DNA from: Poecilobothrus nobilitatus | Taxonomy: Eukaryota; Arthropoda; Insecta; Diptera; Dolichopodidae | Reading direction: 5' to 3' | Assembly (NCBI GenBank): GCA_947095535.1 | Contig: OX352772.1 | Span: 165,144,615 to 165,208,614 of the forward strand | DNA: 64,000 bases | Part shown: piece after piece, positions 23,267-35,293 of the stretch | How the letters are laid out: each line of letters opens with the position of its first letter | Position numbering within the stretch: the first letter of the stretch is position 1 | Program-made: the position numbers and the translations under genes | The notes under the pieces: generated by a model | The model's database searches: none | What the model saw: only the letters and a program-made list of their open reading frames with translations | Told to the model about the DNA's origin: nothing

Positions 23267-25019
23267 TCAAATTATAGCTAAAAGATATGGATTATAAGAA
23301 ACAACAAAACGCTTATCAAGCGCTTGACCACGAACTTCAGCAAACACACCATTATCGGAATTTTTATTCATTGGGTATCCATTCACATCATCACGAGTTC
23401 TTTCACAAAAATCTTTGGGAAACTGCTTTTTGCATTTACCATTCTCCATACACACTGAATTTGGGTTAAAAACACCGCAAGAATATGTGCAAACAAAATA
23501 TGCGCATGTGTAAACCACGTTTTATGTTAGGGCTCTATTTTCCTAGGGCTAAAAATGTTTTTTGATGATAGAATCCATTAAGCTCTTTAACTTTGAACGA
23601 AAAACACGCACTACAATATCTGAACGAAAATTAGATTCACCTGGTGCTAAATAAATTATTTTTTATTTCAGACCAGTTTGGATTCCATGTCATAAATAAG
23701 GAAGGTTTACCATATGTTTGCACAATGGACATGGAGTCCAAGTAATTTTGATGCATATTTCTTGATGATCCAATAAATGAAGAGGGCAAAATTACTTAAC
23801 GTCCAATTCTAATATTTTGATTACTGTCGCTATTCATTCTTGGATATAGGAAATCAGTTATATTATTGTATAGATCGGAACGAAGTGTTGATTGATGACA
23901 ACGTAAAAATTGCAATAGTGCACCTTCAATACGAACATACATATCAACAACGCACTGTAAAAATAACTTGAACGGTGAAGAAGACTAAAGGTATTACTAC
24001 GAATTGCAAGACCGTAAGATGCATATTGCTACCTTGTAACTTTTCGTCTATTATCATTAGACTGAAAAATATTTGGATGCCAACCCGAATCTCTATTTGG
24101 AAATAAAATAGTGTAAACTAATGGGTCAAGAGAAGAATTTAAATTGGAAATGTGATGCACTTGATTTAAATTTTTTGAAAAAACTACCATATTACGATCG
24201 CTTGGTGGAGCATCAACTGTAGAAGTAAAAATAGTTGCAACATCAGTTTGAATTGTATAATTGAAACGTCTTTGATCGTGTACTTCATGTCCTGAAGTAT
24301 GCACGTATATGTAATATACATGCATACTTCAGGGCATTCATAATTTTGAGAAATTTCTGACATTGTTTTAAACGATTGAATAAATTGGTTTACAGTTTGT
24401 AAATGAAGAGCTATTTCACGCATTACATTCACATCACGCTTACTATTCATACTTTCTCTCATTCTATGTTGAACTGCAGTTTCAACATCATAACAATACA
24501 ACTGAGCATATTTAAGATTATAACCATAAGCTGCTACTAATCCACCGGCACGATGATAGAACACATTATGAATTTTAAAGTGGAAAATACCATTGAAAAC
24601 TGATTGATCAAATGCCATATCAAACGCAGAATTATAAGATCAAATATTTTTTATTTTATATTTTTAATTATTTAAAAAATGTTTTCTATTAAAGTTTGAA
24701 AAAACTGAGAATAAGTTAAAGGCGGTAAAATTACCTTACCTTTATGGCAAGATAAACTAATTTTTGTTCTGTCATTTGAAGTAATTTCATTTAAAAAATG
24801 AAGAGTATTACATAAAGAATAACGTAATGTCATATCACCGAGATTAAAACTTTCAAAATTACTGGGAACAGCAATTAACGCGCATTTAAAAAATTCATTA
24901 AGAACAATATTTTGACTTACATGATTCCTTTCCACATTATAATTGCCAGAATTCCTTGTTTTTCTGAGATTTCCTTGACGATAACTTTGACTCGATAATC
25001 TACGTGCGTAAGGTATCAC
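23267..25019 (-). pseudogene. Helitron Rep/helicase N-terminal remnant
   Basis: Minus-strand pieces in correct order for a Helitron protein. 24672-25019: CHKGKVILPPLTYSQFFQ. 24184-24618: GIFHFKIHNVFYHRAG, YAQLYCYDVETAVQHR. 24029-24325: RRFNYTIQTDVA, LDPLVYTILFPNRDSGWHP. About 23560-23850: PSSFIGSSRNMHQNYLDSM, YGKPSLFMT. 23267-23518: PNSVCMENGKCKKQFPKDF, NGYPMNK, DKRFVVSYNPYLL. Frameshifts separate all pieces, and the Rep catalytic HUH region is not clear. The helicase half is missing, and I did not find the terminal hairpin or CTRR end. Confidence 0.88.
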
Positions 25020-25160
25020 TTATTTCAATACAAGACAAATTTAAATTGTTTTCAAAACAAAACAAATTATCTTACTAAACAAAACAAAATCACAGAAATG
25101 AAATTCCCTTTACAACGATTATTTAATGCAAAACAAAATAAAAATATATAAAAGCTTATT

Positions 25161-25952
25161 TTTAGCACATTTCCAAAAAATATTGAAAAAATGTGCTTAT
25201 CTGTTTACAAAACTTCTACACCGTTAAAGATAGAGAAAAAAATTTTAACCATGGGTAGGTCTCATAAAAAAAATAATTTTGTGGAACAACTTTTTCATGT
25301 AGCCCCATCCATTACGGAGCTACAGCCCCTCTAACTTTGAAAAATCCCTATTTTTAAATGCATATATCTTATGTTCTGCTTAAGATTTTTTCAATCTGAA
25401 AACATCATTCGACACGTATTTTTTTTAGCTATGTAAATTAATATCAAAATTATACAATTTTTTTAAATGTAGTATTTAAATTTACCGTTATGTGAAAACC
25501 AAATTTTGCATGATTTTTCTATTTTCATAACTCCGGCACGCTTTTAGATAGAGACTTGAAATTTTGAGGCAAGAAAGAACTTTTAGAATTAGTACAAGTT
25601 TACTCAGAAAAATTTTTTGGACCACCCCCTGTTTATGAGCTATTAGGGCTTAAATATTGAAAATTTGCTATTTTTAGACACCTGTAACTTAGGCACCTGT
25701 AAAAATTTTTCTTCGGCAAGATATGAAAATTAAATGTTCAATAATATATTTTTACATGTGTTAACGGTTTTTCTTAGTTATAAAGGATTCCGGACTTACG
25801 GCCCCCCAAAATTTCAAAAATGTCCTATTTCACGTTTTTTCTTATTACATGAAATTTTCAAATTTTTGTGCAAATCACAATTCTAAACAGTTTACAATGA
25901 GTTTTGGAAATGTGCGCTTTTAAAAACCGTTGGTTTACATTCTACCTTGTTT
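25161..25952. mobile_element. Non-autonomous TIR element, copy A
   Basis: Left GCACATTTCCAAAA (within AGCACATTTCC) mirrors TTTTGGAAATGTGC at about 25901-25915. Between them is non-coding sequence shared with 37050-38345 and 59565-60365, including ACCGTTATGTGAAAACC and CACCTGTAACTTAGGCACCT. The right end continues AAAAACCGTTGGTTTACATT. No transposase frame is seen and no target duplication could be fixed. Confidence 0.75.
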
Positions 25953-28860
25953 AGGACTATTTTAATACAAAACAAACAAAATATTTTATTTATTAATATG
26001 TTAATAATACTAATAATTAATTATTTAAATTTGAATAATTTGCAAATATTTTTCTCATACATAATAACGTACCTATGCAACTTTATAAAATTCAAAAAAA
26101 AGCAGGGATGGTATTTAGTTTTGTTTTAATGTAATGAATTACAATGTTAAAAATTGTACTAATAAAATTGCACTTCCTTTAAACGACAGTGGGTTTAAAG
26201 AAAAAATTGTACATTTTTGTAGGCATTTTGAGTTTAAATTTTCAAAAAATTTATAATATTATGTATATACCTATTGCATTAATTTATAAAAATTAAAACA
26301 AAACAATTACATTTTTAGTTATATATCGTCGTGTGGATAAATGATTTTCGTATGTTAAAAACTATAGTTTGGAGTAAAACGAAATCAAATTTGAAGCCCT
26401 GTATCTCGAAACTTATGTGGAAAATGTTTCCAATTTTGGAAATTTTTAGGTAACATGATTCATACCCTATAAAGTTTTGGGTGTTTTTTTTTTAAATCTT
26501 CGCAATTTATAGTATGATTTAACAAAAACTACAAAATGAGAATGTCGTATGTTAGTTTTTCGTAAGAAAAATTTTTTGTATTATACGATGTTTGTAATGT
26601 ATTATACGACAGTTTGTTACTTAATATACAACAAATTAATTCGAAAATGTTAATAATAAATGTCGTATGTTAATATTGCTAAATAATAAATATTTTCTTT
26701 TTCAGTGAATAAAATAACTTATAACATTGATTGTTAAACTCTGTATTTCTGTGTTTTAGTTATCTTAAAATATCTACACCTATTTTTATAACTACTTGCT
26801 GGGTTATTAAAAAATACATTAAAAATAGTTTTTTAAATATTAAATTTTATTTCAAAATTTTAGTAACCCAAATAATAATTAATAACATAAATTATTGATT
26901 TCAGTTAAATTATTTCACAAAATTACTTCTTAGTACATAATTATTTAATAGGTAATACAAAAATAAAAAATATTTGTACCTACTTTATAATATTTTCTAA
27001 GTGTCTTAATCAATAAAAAAAAAATTTTTTTTGTACTTAGCAATATCTGCATTTATACCAAATTCAAAATTAAAAAAAAATTAATTTTGACAAAACATAA
27101 GTTATTTATTCGTATATCAATGGTAATTATTTATAACATTATTAAATGAAATTTAAGAAATTTCATGAATAATGTTATTTTAAAATATAACAGATCCTGA
27201 TCATGGATCAAAAGCATTCATAACGTTGCGATATAAAGGTTAAAAAAAAAATAATAAATCTGGTTTCTTTTCAATTAATTTATTTTAATATTTCAATTAA
27301 AACTATAAAAACCAAAATACTATGTAATAAAATAACTAAATATAAGAAATTATTCAACAACTATCAGTTAACAAAATTTTCAATAAAATAATCGTATATT
27401 TCGAATTCATTATAATCGTATATATATTATTATATTCTCGTATATTATTATATCGTTTATTATATTTATAAAATTAATAATTAAAAATTTTGATACAGTA
27501 TTTTTCATTCTAATTAAAATTTTTAAAATTCATGATATTGCTTTGTTCTATTTCTTCGACATCGTCAAATATTTCATTTGCCGTATTTTAAAGTAAAAAA
27601 AACAATTAATTTAAAATGTTAAAAAAATAAATAAAACAAAAATATAATTTTACGTACTCAAGATTTTTTTTTGGTAAAACTGGCGGCGGCGATTCATCCA
27701 TTATGCTCGTCATTTAAACAAAAACAAATAGGTACTAATTTACTTTTTTAAAAATTTATAATCGTTTACATGTAATTTGCTATTACATGTATTACACATA
27801 CGACAAATAAATATTAATATTTGAATATTTTTGTGTGGTATGTTAAGGCATACAACAATTTCTTATTATAACCTTGTATTAAAATGTGGTATGTTAAACA
27901 TACGACAATTTATTACTGGAAGGAGCAAATACATAGAAATGATTTCGTATGTTGTATTTAATATACCTATAATTTAAAATTACTCTTTTATCATAATACT
28001 TCTTTTAAGCACTTGTAATAAATATGCTTGCTTAATAATTTTAAACCAAACGAAAACAACAACTAAGAGAAAAAAAAAATAAAAGCCCGCTTTTTTTTTA
28101 AAATAAACGTTTAAAAAAAATTATATGGGTATATAAAAATATACACATTCAATATACATACATATGTACATATTTACGAACATTCGTTCCAAAAAAAATT
28201 CATTTAAAAGCATGCATATATTTTTATATAGATTTTTCTATTTAAGTAGTTATATATTTATTTTGTTCTATATCTAATTTTTGATATGACACACAAACTT
28301 ATATCATAGAATAGTATCAAAACTTTATGTTTGGGTACAGAAAAAACAAAATAAGAAAAAAAAATTTAAAAAGATTTTAATCTCCTTGTTCATTTCAACA
28401 ACTTAGTTAAAAATTTATAAAAAGAAAAAAATAAGTCGGCGCATAATAATAAATTAATTGAGCCACGAATCACAACCGAAAATTAATTACATTGCTACAG
28501 AAAGTCGACTCAAAATATTTCACAAAGCTAAACAGCGTGGCTATTTTATGCTAAATGTATAGCTGTTTTTCACCTGAAATATGGCATAATTAAAAAAAAA
28601 TGAAAGAAGAAGATGAAAGCAAAAAAGATCTTTTTTTTGGCTGTTGTTTCATTATAATTGATCCAGTATTTTGGTCTGTAGAGGGATACTTATGTTTGTA
28701 TGGGAAAAATTAAGCCGATTAAATATTATGATATGCCATCAATTTTACAGTTTGAATTTTTCGTCATCAACAAGAGAATATATGCATAAGTAAGTACATA
28801 CATACATGCATAAATAAATTTAAAAAAGTTAAATCAAAAAATTTGTTCAATTAATATATA
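25953..28860. other. AT-rich region with recurring CGTATGTTA motif
   Basis: About 2.9 kb of AT-rich DNA. CGTATGTTA or its complement, or near matches such as CATACGACA, recur at least nine times between 26345 and 27960. Two short minus-strand peptides that look more protein-like than their surroundings lie at about 27660-27715 (starting MTSIMDESPPPVLPKKN) and 27500-27590 (ANEIFDDVEEIEQS). I could not find a matching splice acceptor to join them. No known element recognised. Confidence 0.4.
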
Positions 28861-28863
28861 AAG

Positions 28864-28889
28864 CTGTTCTGTTCTGTTCTGTTCTGTTA
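28864..28889. repeat. (CTGTT)5 microsatellite
   Basis: Five perfect CTGTT units followed by AT-rich sequence. Confidence 0.9.
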
Positions 28890-29089
28890 TTAAAATAATA
28901 TACCTACCTTATACATTAATGTATGCGATGGGTAAAAACATAAATGTTTTAAAAAAAATTTAACTTAAGAAGCAATATTGAAACAATTCTGCTACAATAC
29001 TTGCAATAGCAAAACAAAACAAACTTCGATTAGTAACTTATATGTAAATGTAAGTATCTAATCAGCATGTTTGATTTTTTTATTATTTC

Positions 29090-30110
29090 TAAAATATGTT
29101 CAATGAATGCATTCGCAATTTCATTTTCACGTTCCAGTATCATGGAGTTATAATGTAATACTTTTATTGTTTGGTTTGCATTAGAAATATTGGAATTAAA
29201 CATGTGTTTATAGCAATCCCAAAGCTTCTTTTTATTATTTAGTTAATAAGAACCAAATTAGAATAATATTTTTTCTTTCCTTCGATTATTCAAGTTTTAA
29301 CTCTGAGTTTGTATTTTTTGTATAACGCTTCCGTATGGGAATCATTTGGATACATTTTTTTAAATTTAAACAGACTCACTCTTATTTTCATTTCATTTAA
29401 GATTTCTTGAGTAATACAAGCTTTTTTTTCTTATTCTTTTTTATGTGTGTTAATGTTGATAATATCTTTCAGTTTATAAACTAAGTCGTCAAAACCTTCA
29501 ATGAAAGGTTGGCCATTCAAAAAATTATTCACACCTATACTATTATAATTTAGAATTGTTTTATAAGTGGTTTTTTCCTCTGTCATTGGGTTTTAATTGA
29601 TACTTATAAAAAACATTTGATGATCAGATAAACACGAATTTAGAATATGAAAGTGATTATCAATAAAATAATCAATAGTGGTTTCATGTGCTCTATATAC
29701 CCCAAAAATATTAATGTTCTGTTTCGTTAGTTTAACTCCTAGAATGTTACTTTTTTGAAATTCTTCATCGTATATTTGATAACTATTAATATCATTTTTA
29801 ACATAAACAGCAACCCCACCAAATTAATTATCTCTATTGGCAAAGTAAGCATTATACCATTTAATATTATTGAATTTATTTTTTGAGATATGTAACCAGA
29901 TTTCAGTTAGTACAATTACATGAATTTTATTTTTGAAGTGATAATTTAATAAAGCCTCTACATTATGTAATTTATTTCTTAAACTTTAGATGTTTAAATA
30001 AACTATGTTAAAATTATTTTGGTATGTTTGGTTTAATTTATTGAGATTAATATGCGTAAAATAATCTATACTTAGTACTTGTTTTATGTTTTATGCTACA
30101 TCATCGACCA
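29090..30110 (-). pseudogene. LINE ORF2 endonuclease remnant, second CR1/Jockey-group copy
   Basis: Minus-strand APE-type endonuclease traces: NKLHNVEALLNYHF, VIVLTEIWL (catalytic Glu region), WYNAYFANRDN, GGVAVYVKN and CLSDHQMFF (catalytic Asp-His region). The lower part, 29090-29640, matches 19640-20200 of the longer LINE copy at roughly 80-90 percent by eye. Frameshifts throughout. The RT half is absent. Confidence 0.8.
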
Positions 30111-30941
30111 TTATTTAAACATATTATCATAGCGTGGTAGAAATTAGTAAATACACAAATAGTTACATTGTCGTTAACGCTAATTAATATCATAAGGTGA
30201 GTTATTGTTGAGAAACAATTAAAACAAAGAAGAAAGATAGATAAATAGATAGATGAATAGATAATGAATTAATCTAAGATGTTCATGTTGTTGATTGTTG
30301 AAAAATAATAAAATCAAAAGAACAGAAATAAGACAAATCGCTGAATAGTTGTTGAAACATACCGTGTTATAAGTTATTGTAATATTTAGATAAAGAAATG
30401 AACTAAGTTATCGTTGATTGTTGAAACTTAATAAAATCAAAAGAACATAAATAAAAAAAATAAAAAATAATTGCTGAACAATTATTGAATTGAAGGATAA
30501 TTTTTGACACAATTATGTAAAGCAAACTTAAACAAATAAAGAAAGTTTTATTAGTTGTTATAACTTAATTAGTTGTTATAATTTGAGAAATTAATAAAAT
30601 TAAAACTGTGATATTAAATGTATAGTAAGTGATGTTAATAAAACTACCGTGATTTAGTATAATAAATAATTGAAAAAACAATAAATCTTTATGTTGAATA
30701 AAGAAAAATATAACCTTATAGTAAATAAATAATATAATATTATTTGTGTTTTGAAATAAAAAATAAAAAGAGCTACAAAAAATTTCTTGTTGGTAAGTTA
30801 ATATTAACATAAATTAGTAACTCGTTAATAAAGTGTTTAGAATTGTAATTAGTATATTTAAAAAATTGTTTTTGATGTAAGAATTTGTTAATGTTTAAAG
30901 AAATTAATACAATCAGAGTAATTAAAGAGATTAATATAAAT
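30111..30941. other. AT-rich inter-ORF region of the LINE
   Basis: AT-rich with a GTTGATTGTTGAAA…AATAAAATCAAAAGAACA phrase repeated about 122 bp apart (30289 and 30411). Lies between ORF1 and the endonuclease on the minus strand. No frame recognised. Confidence 0.45.
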
Positions 30942-31591
30942 TCAATTAATATTATTTTTAGTATAGAAAATATCGTTATTATTTCTAATTTTAAAAACCT
31001 TAGAAGACTCAGTTTTTCTAATGTGGATGATATAATTTTTGATCCATAGGAAATTGCAATTGCTGCTGGTTTTAATTTGTCTAGCTTCGTAATAGAGTCT
31101 TGATTGCAGTTGTGTAAGGTGCTCACGAAAAAATATATTACGGTTGCCTTTCTCAGCTGAACCAGTTTTCGATGTGTATATATGTCTTGCTATGTTTTTC
31201 CTGCTCATTAGTTCAGCTTTAACAACTTCCGATTTGCACTCCAAATGGTATAGATTTGTGTTAGAAATTAATTTGTCTTTGGTTTTTATTTTAGGCTGAA
31301 GTTCGATAACCGAGTTGATGTCCTGCACTTGGATGTTTGCCTGAATGTGTTTGCTTAAGTTAAAAACTACATCTTTTGTTTGTTTTCATTTGCTGTTTAC
31401 TGCTTTTTATCTAGTAATTCTTCTACATAATTTAGCCGTTTATTCATTGAATTAGCCTTACTTTCAGCATCGCTTAGTTTTCTTTTTATCTCGATATTTT
31501 CCTTCTGTATTCTAACGTTTATTTTTATTAGGTCGTCAATACTATTATTGAAAAAATTTAATGAACGATGGAAATCCTTGACCACTAACAT
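30942..31591 (-). pseudogene. LINE ORF1 protein (coiled coil plus FP-type C-terminal domain)
   Basis: Two consecutive minus-strand frames. 31397-31591 has a charged, heptad-like stretch (NVRIQKENIEIKRKLSDAES, MNKRLNYVEELLDKK) expected of an ORF1 coiled coil. 30942-31328 has IFFREHLTQLQSRLYYEARQ, CNFLWIKNYIIHIRK and SSKVFKIRN, resembling the baculovirus FP-like C-terminal domain found in many arthropod LINE ORF1 proteins. ORF1 binds element RNA. The frames are separated by a frameshift near 31340-31400. It belongs to the same minus-strand element as the endonuclease at 29.1-30.1 kb. Confidence 0.75.
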
Positions 31592-31655
31592 TAACTAATT
31601 TACAACAGAGGCCAGTGTGTTTACTGAGCATTCTCCTGGAGTTATATGATGGAGA

Positions 31656-32018
31656 TTGGCGATTTCTTATGAAATGGATTCTTTTGTATTCAGTGATGCG
31701 ACAGCCACGGACTCATCATCACCGACAATTGCAAATGATTCATTTGAACTATTTGGACAATATAGTCACTTCCATGTGGCAGATCCAGCTTCCACTTCTG
31801 AAACAACACCCTCTGCTATAGAGGCACATCTCACATTGAAGAAGCTACGAGATAAGCTGCATTATATTCCTTTTGTTTTGCCGATAAAACCTCTTTTGCA
31901 TTTCAAGCATTGTTTGGGCATTTTAATGTTTTGTGAGCATCTCTACTATTTTATTTCAATTATTGAAAATATATTGATGACATATTATTTTACTTTTAGC
32001 AATTATACTAAGTATTGA
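31656..32018 (+). CDS. Unrecognised plus-strand open frame
   Basis: A 120-residue frame with balanced composition in its first 85 residues (FSDATATDSSSPTIAND, SETTPSAIEAHLTLKKL), followed by an AT-rich hydrophobic tail and an (AAAT)n run near 32140-32155. I do not recognise it. It could be the last coding piece of another transposon or a stray exon; no intron signals or start context support a gene. Confidence 0.25.
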   Translation: MAISYEMDSFVFSDATATDSSSPTIANDSFELFGQYSHFHVADPASTSETTPSAIEAHLTLKKLRDKLHYIPFVLPIKPLLHFKHCLGILMFCEHLYYFISIIENILMTYYFTFSNYTKY

Positions 32019-32159
32019 ATTATTGAATACTATGTTTAAGTGCGGAATAAGTATAATATAACTTTATTTCATAGTATATTTAACATTTTATTTGAAATCA
32101 TAGTAAGTTAAGTTTATAAACATGTAAATAGAAAGTTATAAATAAATAAATAAATAATA

Positions 32160-32938
32160 TTTGGGCGCCAAAAGTTATTCTGAATACGTATTTAGTTTAA
32201 TACAATTTTTTTTTGTTTTCTTTTTATTTAACACTTAGTTTTATATTACTCCAATTTATTTTATAATATTATGTTACTAATTTACAATTAGTATAGATTT
32301 AGAATTTTTTTTAGTTATAGCTATAATATTTATTTTAATTTTTTTTTATATTTTGTAAGAAGAAGAAAATTTTCTTATCTGCTTTCTATAAACGTCAAAC
32401 GTCAACACGTCATCTTTTTTCACTTTTGAACGCAATGATGTTTCAGCAATATACAAACAATTATTTCTACAAGTACTTGTTTGCAACCGCGACAAAAACG
32501 CTAACTTTGTCTTTTTTGTAACATAGCAGATAACTATTACGTGTTTGTGCCCAAATTATTAGTGCATTACCAAAAGTATACAAGTATAACAACAACTTGT
32601 ATGTTACTGCTTGGACACATATTGGTAACTGTTCTTAAAATGAGTCTGTCGTGCATTGTTTCAAATTAGTCACAGAGCGTTGTCTGCGCCTTAGATAAAA
32701 CAGTTTTTGTCTATCTCTGGCAGCGTTTAGATTAAAAAAACTTTTGTCTCGAAATAATATTCACTATTAATCAATTTGAAAAAGATGACGTTTATTTGAA
32801 AATTAATTGGGTTATTGAGTTATTGAAGTAAATATTTTAATTATAAGGTTAGTATTTTATAAATAATGGTTATAGAAATTATATTCTCGTATGATTAGTT
32901 TTGCAATTAATAATTAATAAAGTGTCATAATTTAAAAT
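32160..32938. other. No feature recognised
   Basis: AT-rich sequence with a slightly GC-richer patch (32390-32720) containing two partial repeats of AACGTCAA. No open frame or known repeat seen. Confidence 0.4.
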
Positions 32939-33500
32939 GAATTTCATAGTTTCAAAAAAGAAAAGGGCTTTCAAGAAAACTACATCTTAATACAGAAAAA
33001 TTAAAAAATCTAGCCTTGAAAAAACAAATAAAAATATTGATGAAGCAGAAAACATTGCAGAAGATGAAACATACATTGATTCCAGGAGTGAAGATAACCG
33101 AGATGATGACGCCACTAACATAACTAATCTGAATTTTATAAGTTATGAAGTAAAAATAACTTTCAGTGAAGAATTGAAAATCTGGGCATTGAGTTTTAAG
33201 GTATCTCAAATAGGTGCCACAAATTTATTAACATTATTGAGAAATAATGGATTTGGTACTTTGGTATAAAAAGACGCAAAAATTCTATTACACACACCTA
33301 AAACTATTGAAATTACGGAAATGACTTGTGGTAAGTAATGGCACAACGATTGAAAAAAAGACTTGGCGACAATTACAGAACGCAACAGAAACTCTGATGT
33401 AATAGAACTTTTAATAAACGTGGATGGTTTATCAGTGACAAATAGTTCAAAAATTCAATTTTGCCTAATTCTGTGGAGCATTAATAAAATTTCTAACGCC
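32939..33500 (+). pseudogene. Insect transposase-like gene, 5' segment
   Basis: After a short MNFIVSKKKRAFKK start and an early stop, the frame reads acidic linker then KIWALSFKVSQIGATNLLTL, KDAKILLHTPKTIEITEM and ELLINVDGLSVTNSSKIQFC. This order matches a widespread insect family usually described as uncharacterised or transposase domain-containing, as I remember it. Three or more stops break it. It is interrupted at 33500 by an RTE LINE and resumes at 36886. Confidence 0.65.
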
Positions 33501-33513
33501 AATCCCGTTGTAA
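33501..33513. repeat. 13-bp target site duplication, left of RTE LINE
   Basis: AATCCCGTTGTAA, repeated exactly at 36873-36885. Confidence 0.93.
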
Positions 33514-33910
33514 GGAGGGTTAACGGAGCAGTATGCAATTATATTTGATGGGTAACCAGATACATCAACCTAGCCTCTACTACTTCAACACCAAATCTCA
33601 CCTTCACGTGGTCCCTCCTGTTACGCTAAGTAACCCCAACGAAAAATCAGGTATCCAACCCAGGTGGTGTTATTGAGGTCAGCAAACAAACGAGATTGGT
33701 GGGTTAAGCTTCCGAGCGTATACTGGAAGTTTAATTTATAGTAGAGTCTGTTCTAGAGTAGGCGGCTACAAACAGCGTCTGTGTTACAAAGAAGGAAAAC
33801 TACCGAAAACCCTTCACAAGGTACGGGAAACCGCTGAAGTATTACCATCCCTAGAAAAATCACATGAAAACTACAGAAAAAACACGGCCCTCAGTCTCCG
33901 GCAATAGAGG

Positions 33911-34560
33911 GTGCTAAGAATCCCCGGAGGTAAAATAAAACAACATCTTCAAATTGGTACTTGGAATGTACGTAGTCTTTTCGAAGCTGGAAAACTTGTC
34001 AACACTATCAGCGAAATGAAAAGACTAAATATAGACATACTCGGAATTAGTGAAACGTGCTGGCCGAATAGTGGCCACTGTCAAACCGAAGGGGTAAAAA
34101 TGTTCTACTCAGGCAATGACACTGCACAACACAGAAAAGGAGTAGGCATAATTGTTTCAGGAAAACTAATATATTCTGTATCAGATTTTATACTTTATTC
34201 CGACAGAACGATGCTTCTGAAATTTAACAGGACACCAATCAATTTAAATGTCATTCAGGTTTATGCCCCAAACGGCTGATGCTAGCGACGAAGAAGTCGA
34301 AAGTTTCTACGTAGAAATAAAAAATCTACTTAAAAACACAAAGCCACATGAACTCAACATTATTACGGATGCAAAGGAAAAACTGATGATGTTGTAGGGT
34401 ATTATGGTCTAGGAACTAAAAATGAAAGCGGTGATCGGCTAGTACAGTTCTGCCAAGAGGAAATATATCGAGTCACCACCAATACTTGGTTCTGCTTACC
34501 ACCTAGGAGACTATATACCTGGATTTCCTCTAGAGATACCAAGAAACATATTGTCAGGTA
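33911..34560 (+). pseudogene. RTE LINE endonuclease domain
   Basis: APE-type endonuclease. Open at 33911-34279 with LQIGTWNVRSLFEAGKL, ILGISETCWPNSG (catalytic Glu), GVGIIV and NVIQVYAPNG. After a frameshift, GDRLVQFCQEE and TWISSRD follow. The expected GDFNAK motif is damaged near 34365. Such proteins are often misannotated as craniofacial development protein 2-like. Confidence 0.88.
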
Positions 34561-35091
34561 GTAAACAAAAGATTTAGCACGTCAGTAAAAAAAGTCAACA
34601 CTTTTCCAGGGGCTGATGTTCCATCGGATCGCAATCTACTTGATGCTAAAATAAAAATCAAATTATCTTCAACTCGTAGGCAACAAACGAAACAAAAACT
34701 TGATCTGGATAAGCTGAAAAATAACGAAATAAGAGCCAATCTCGAAACAGAAATAAACAACCAACTTCATTCTCTTAACTATCATGAAAATTATATAACA
34801 TCCTTGTGGAATCAAACAACTGATATTTTAAAAAGTGTGGCGCAACGAAAATTAGGAACAAAAACGTACAAGGCCAAGCAAAGGTGAATGACAGACGAAA
34901 TACTTGATCTTATGCAGGAAAGAAGAACATACCGCCACATCGATCAAGTACAATACAGTCGTCTTCAAAAAGTGATTCGATCCAGAATTAGACAGGCTAA
35001 AATTATCTGGCTCGATCGAGAATGTTCCGAGATTGAAAGCTTACAACATCGTCACGACGATTTTAATGTGCACAAAAAGTGCGCATTAAAT
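34561..35091 (+). pseudogene. RTE LINE linker region
   Basis: Charged linker between endonuclease and RT. Recognisable phrases are VNKRFSTSVKK, FPGADVPSDRNLLDAKIKIK, TDEILDLMQERRTYR and RQAKIIWLDRECSEIES (34888 onward). A stop at 34885-34887 interrupts it. Confidence 0.75.
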
Positions 35092-35293
35092 ATAATAATT
35101 AATAACAATAATTAATATAAACAATAATAATAATAATAGTAATAATAATAATAATAATAATATAAATAATAATAATAATAATAATAGTAATAGTAATAAT
35201 AATAATAATAATAATTATAATAATAATAATTATTATAATAATAATAATTATTATTATTATAATAATAATAATAATAAAAATAATAATAATCAA
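35092..35293. repeat. (TAA)n microsatellite inside RTE coding sequence
   Basis: About 200 bp of imperfect AAT/ATA trinucleotides, with TAGTAA and TTATTA interruptions, sitting exactly between the linker and RT domains of the LINE. Both strands read through as poly-Ile, poly-Tyr or poly-Asn without meaning. Confidence 0.95.

Noticed and set aside
27541..27720. A two-exon host gene on the minus strand
   Set aside because: A plausible donor (GAGTACGT) exists, but no AG acceptor lies before the second peptide. Kept only as a low-interest finding.
30565..31126. Hydrophobic minus-strand frames resembling membrane proteins
   Set aside because: They are AT-rich Ile/Leu/Phe frames that overlap the better-supported LINE ORF1 in another frame.
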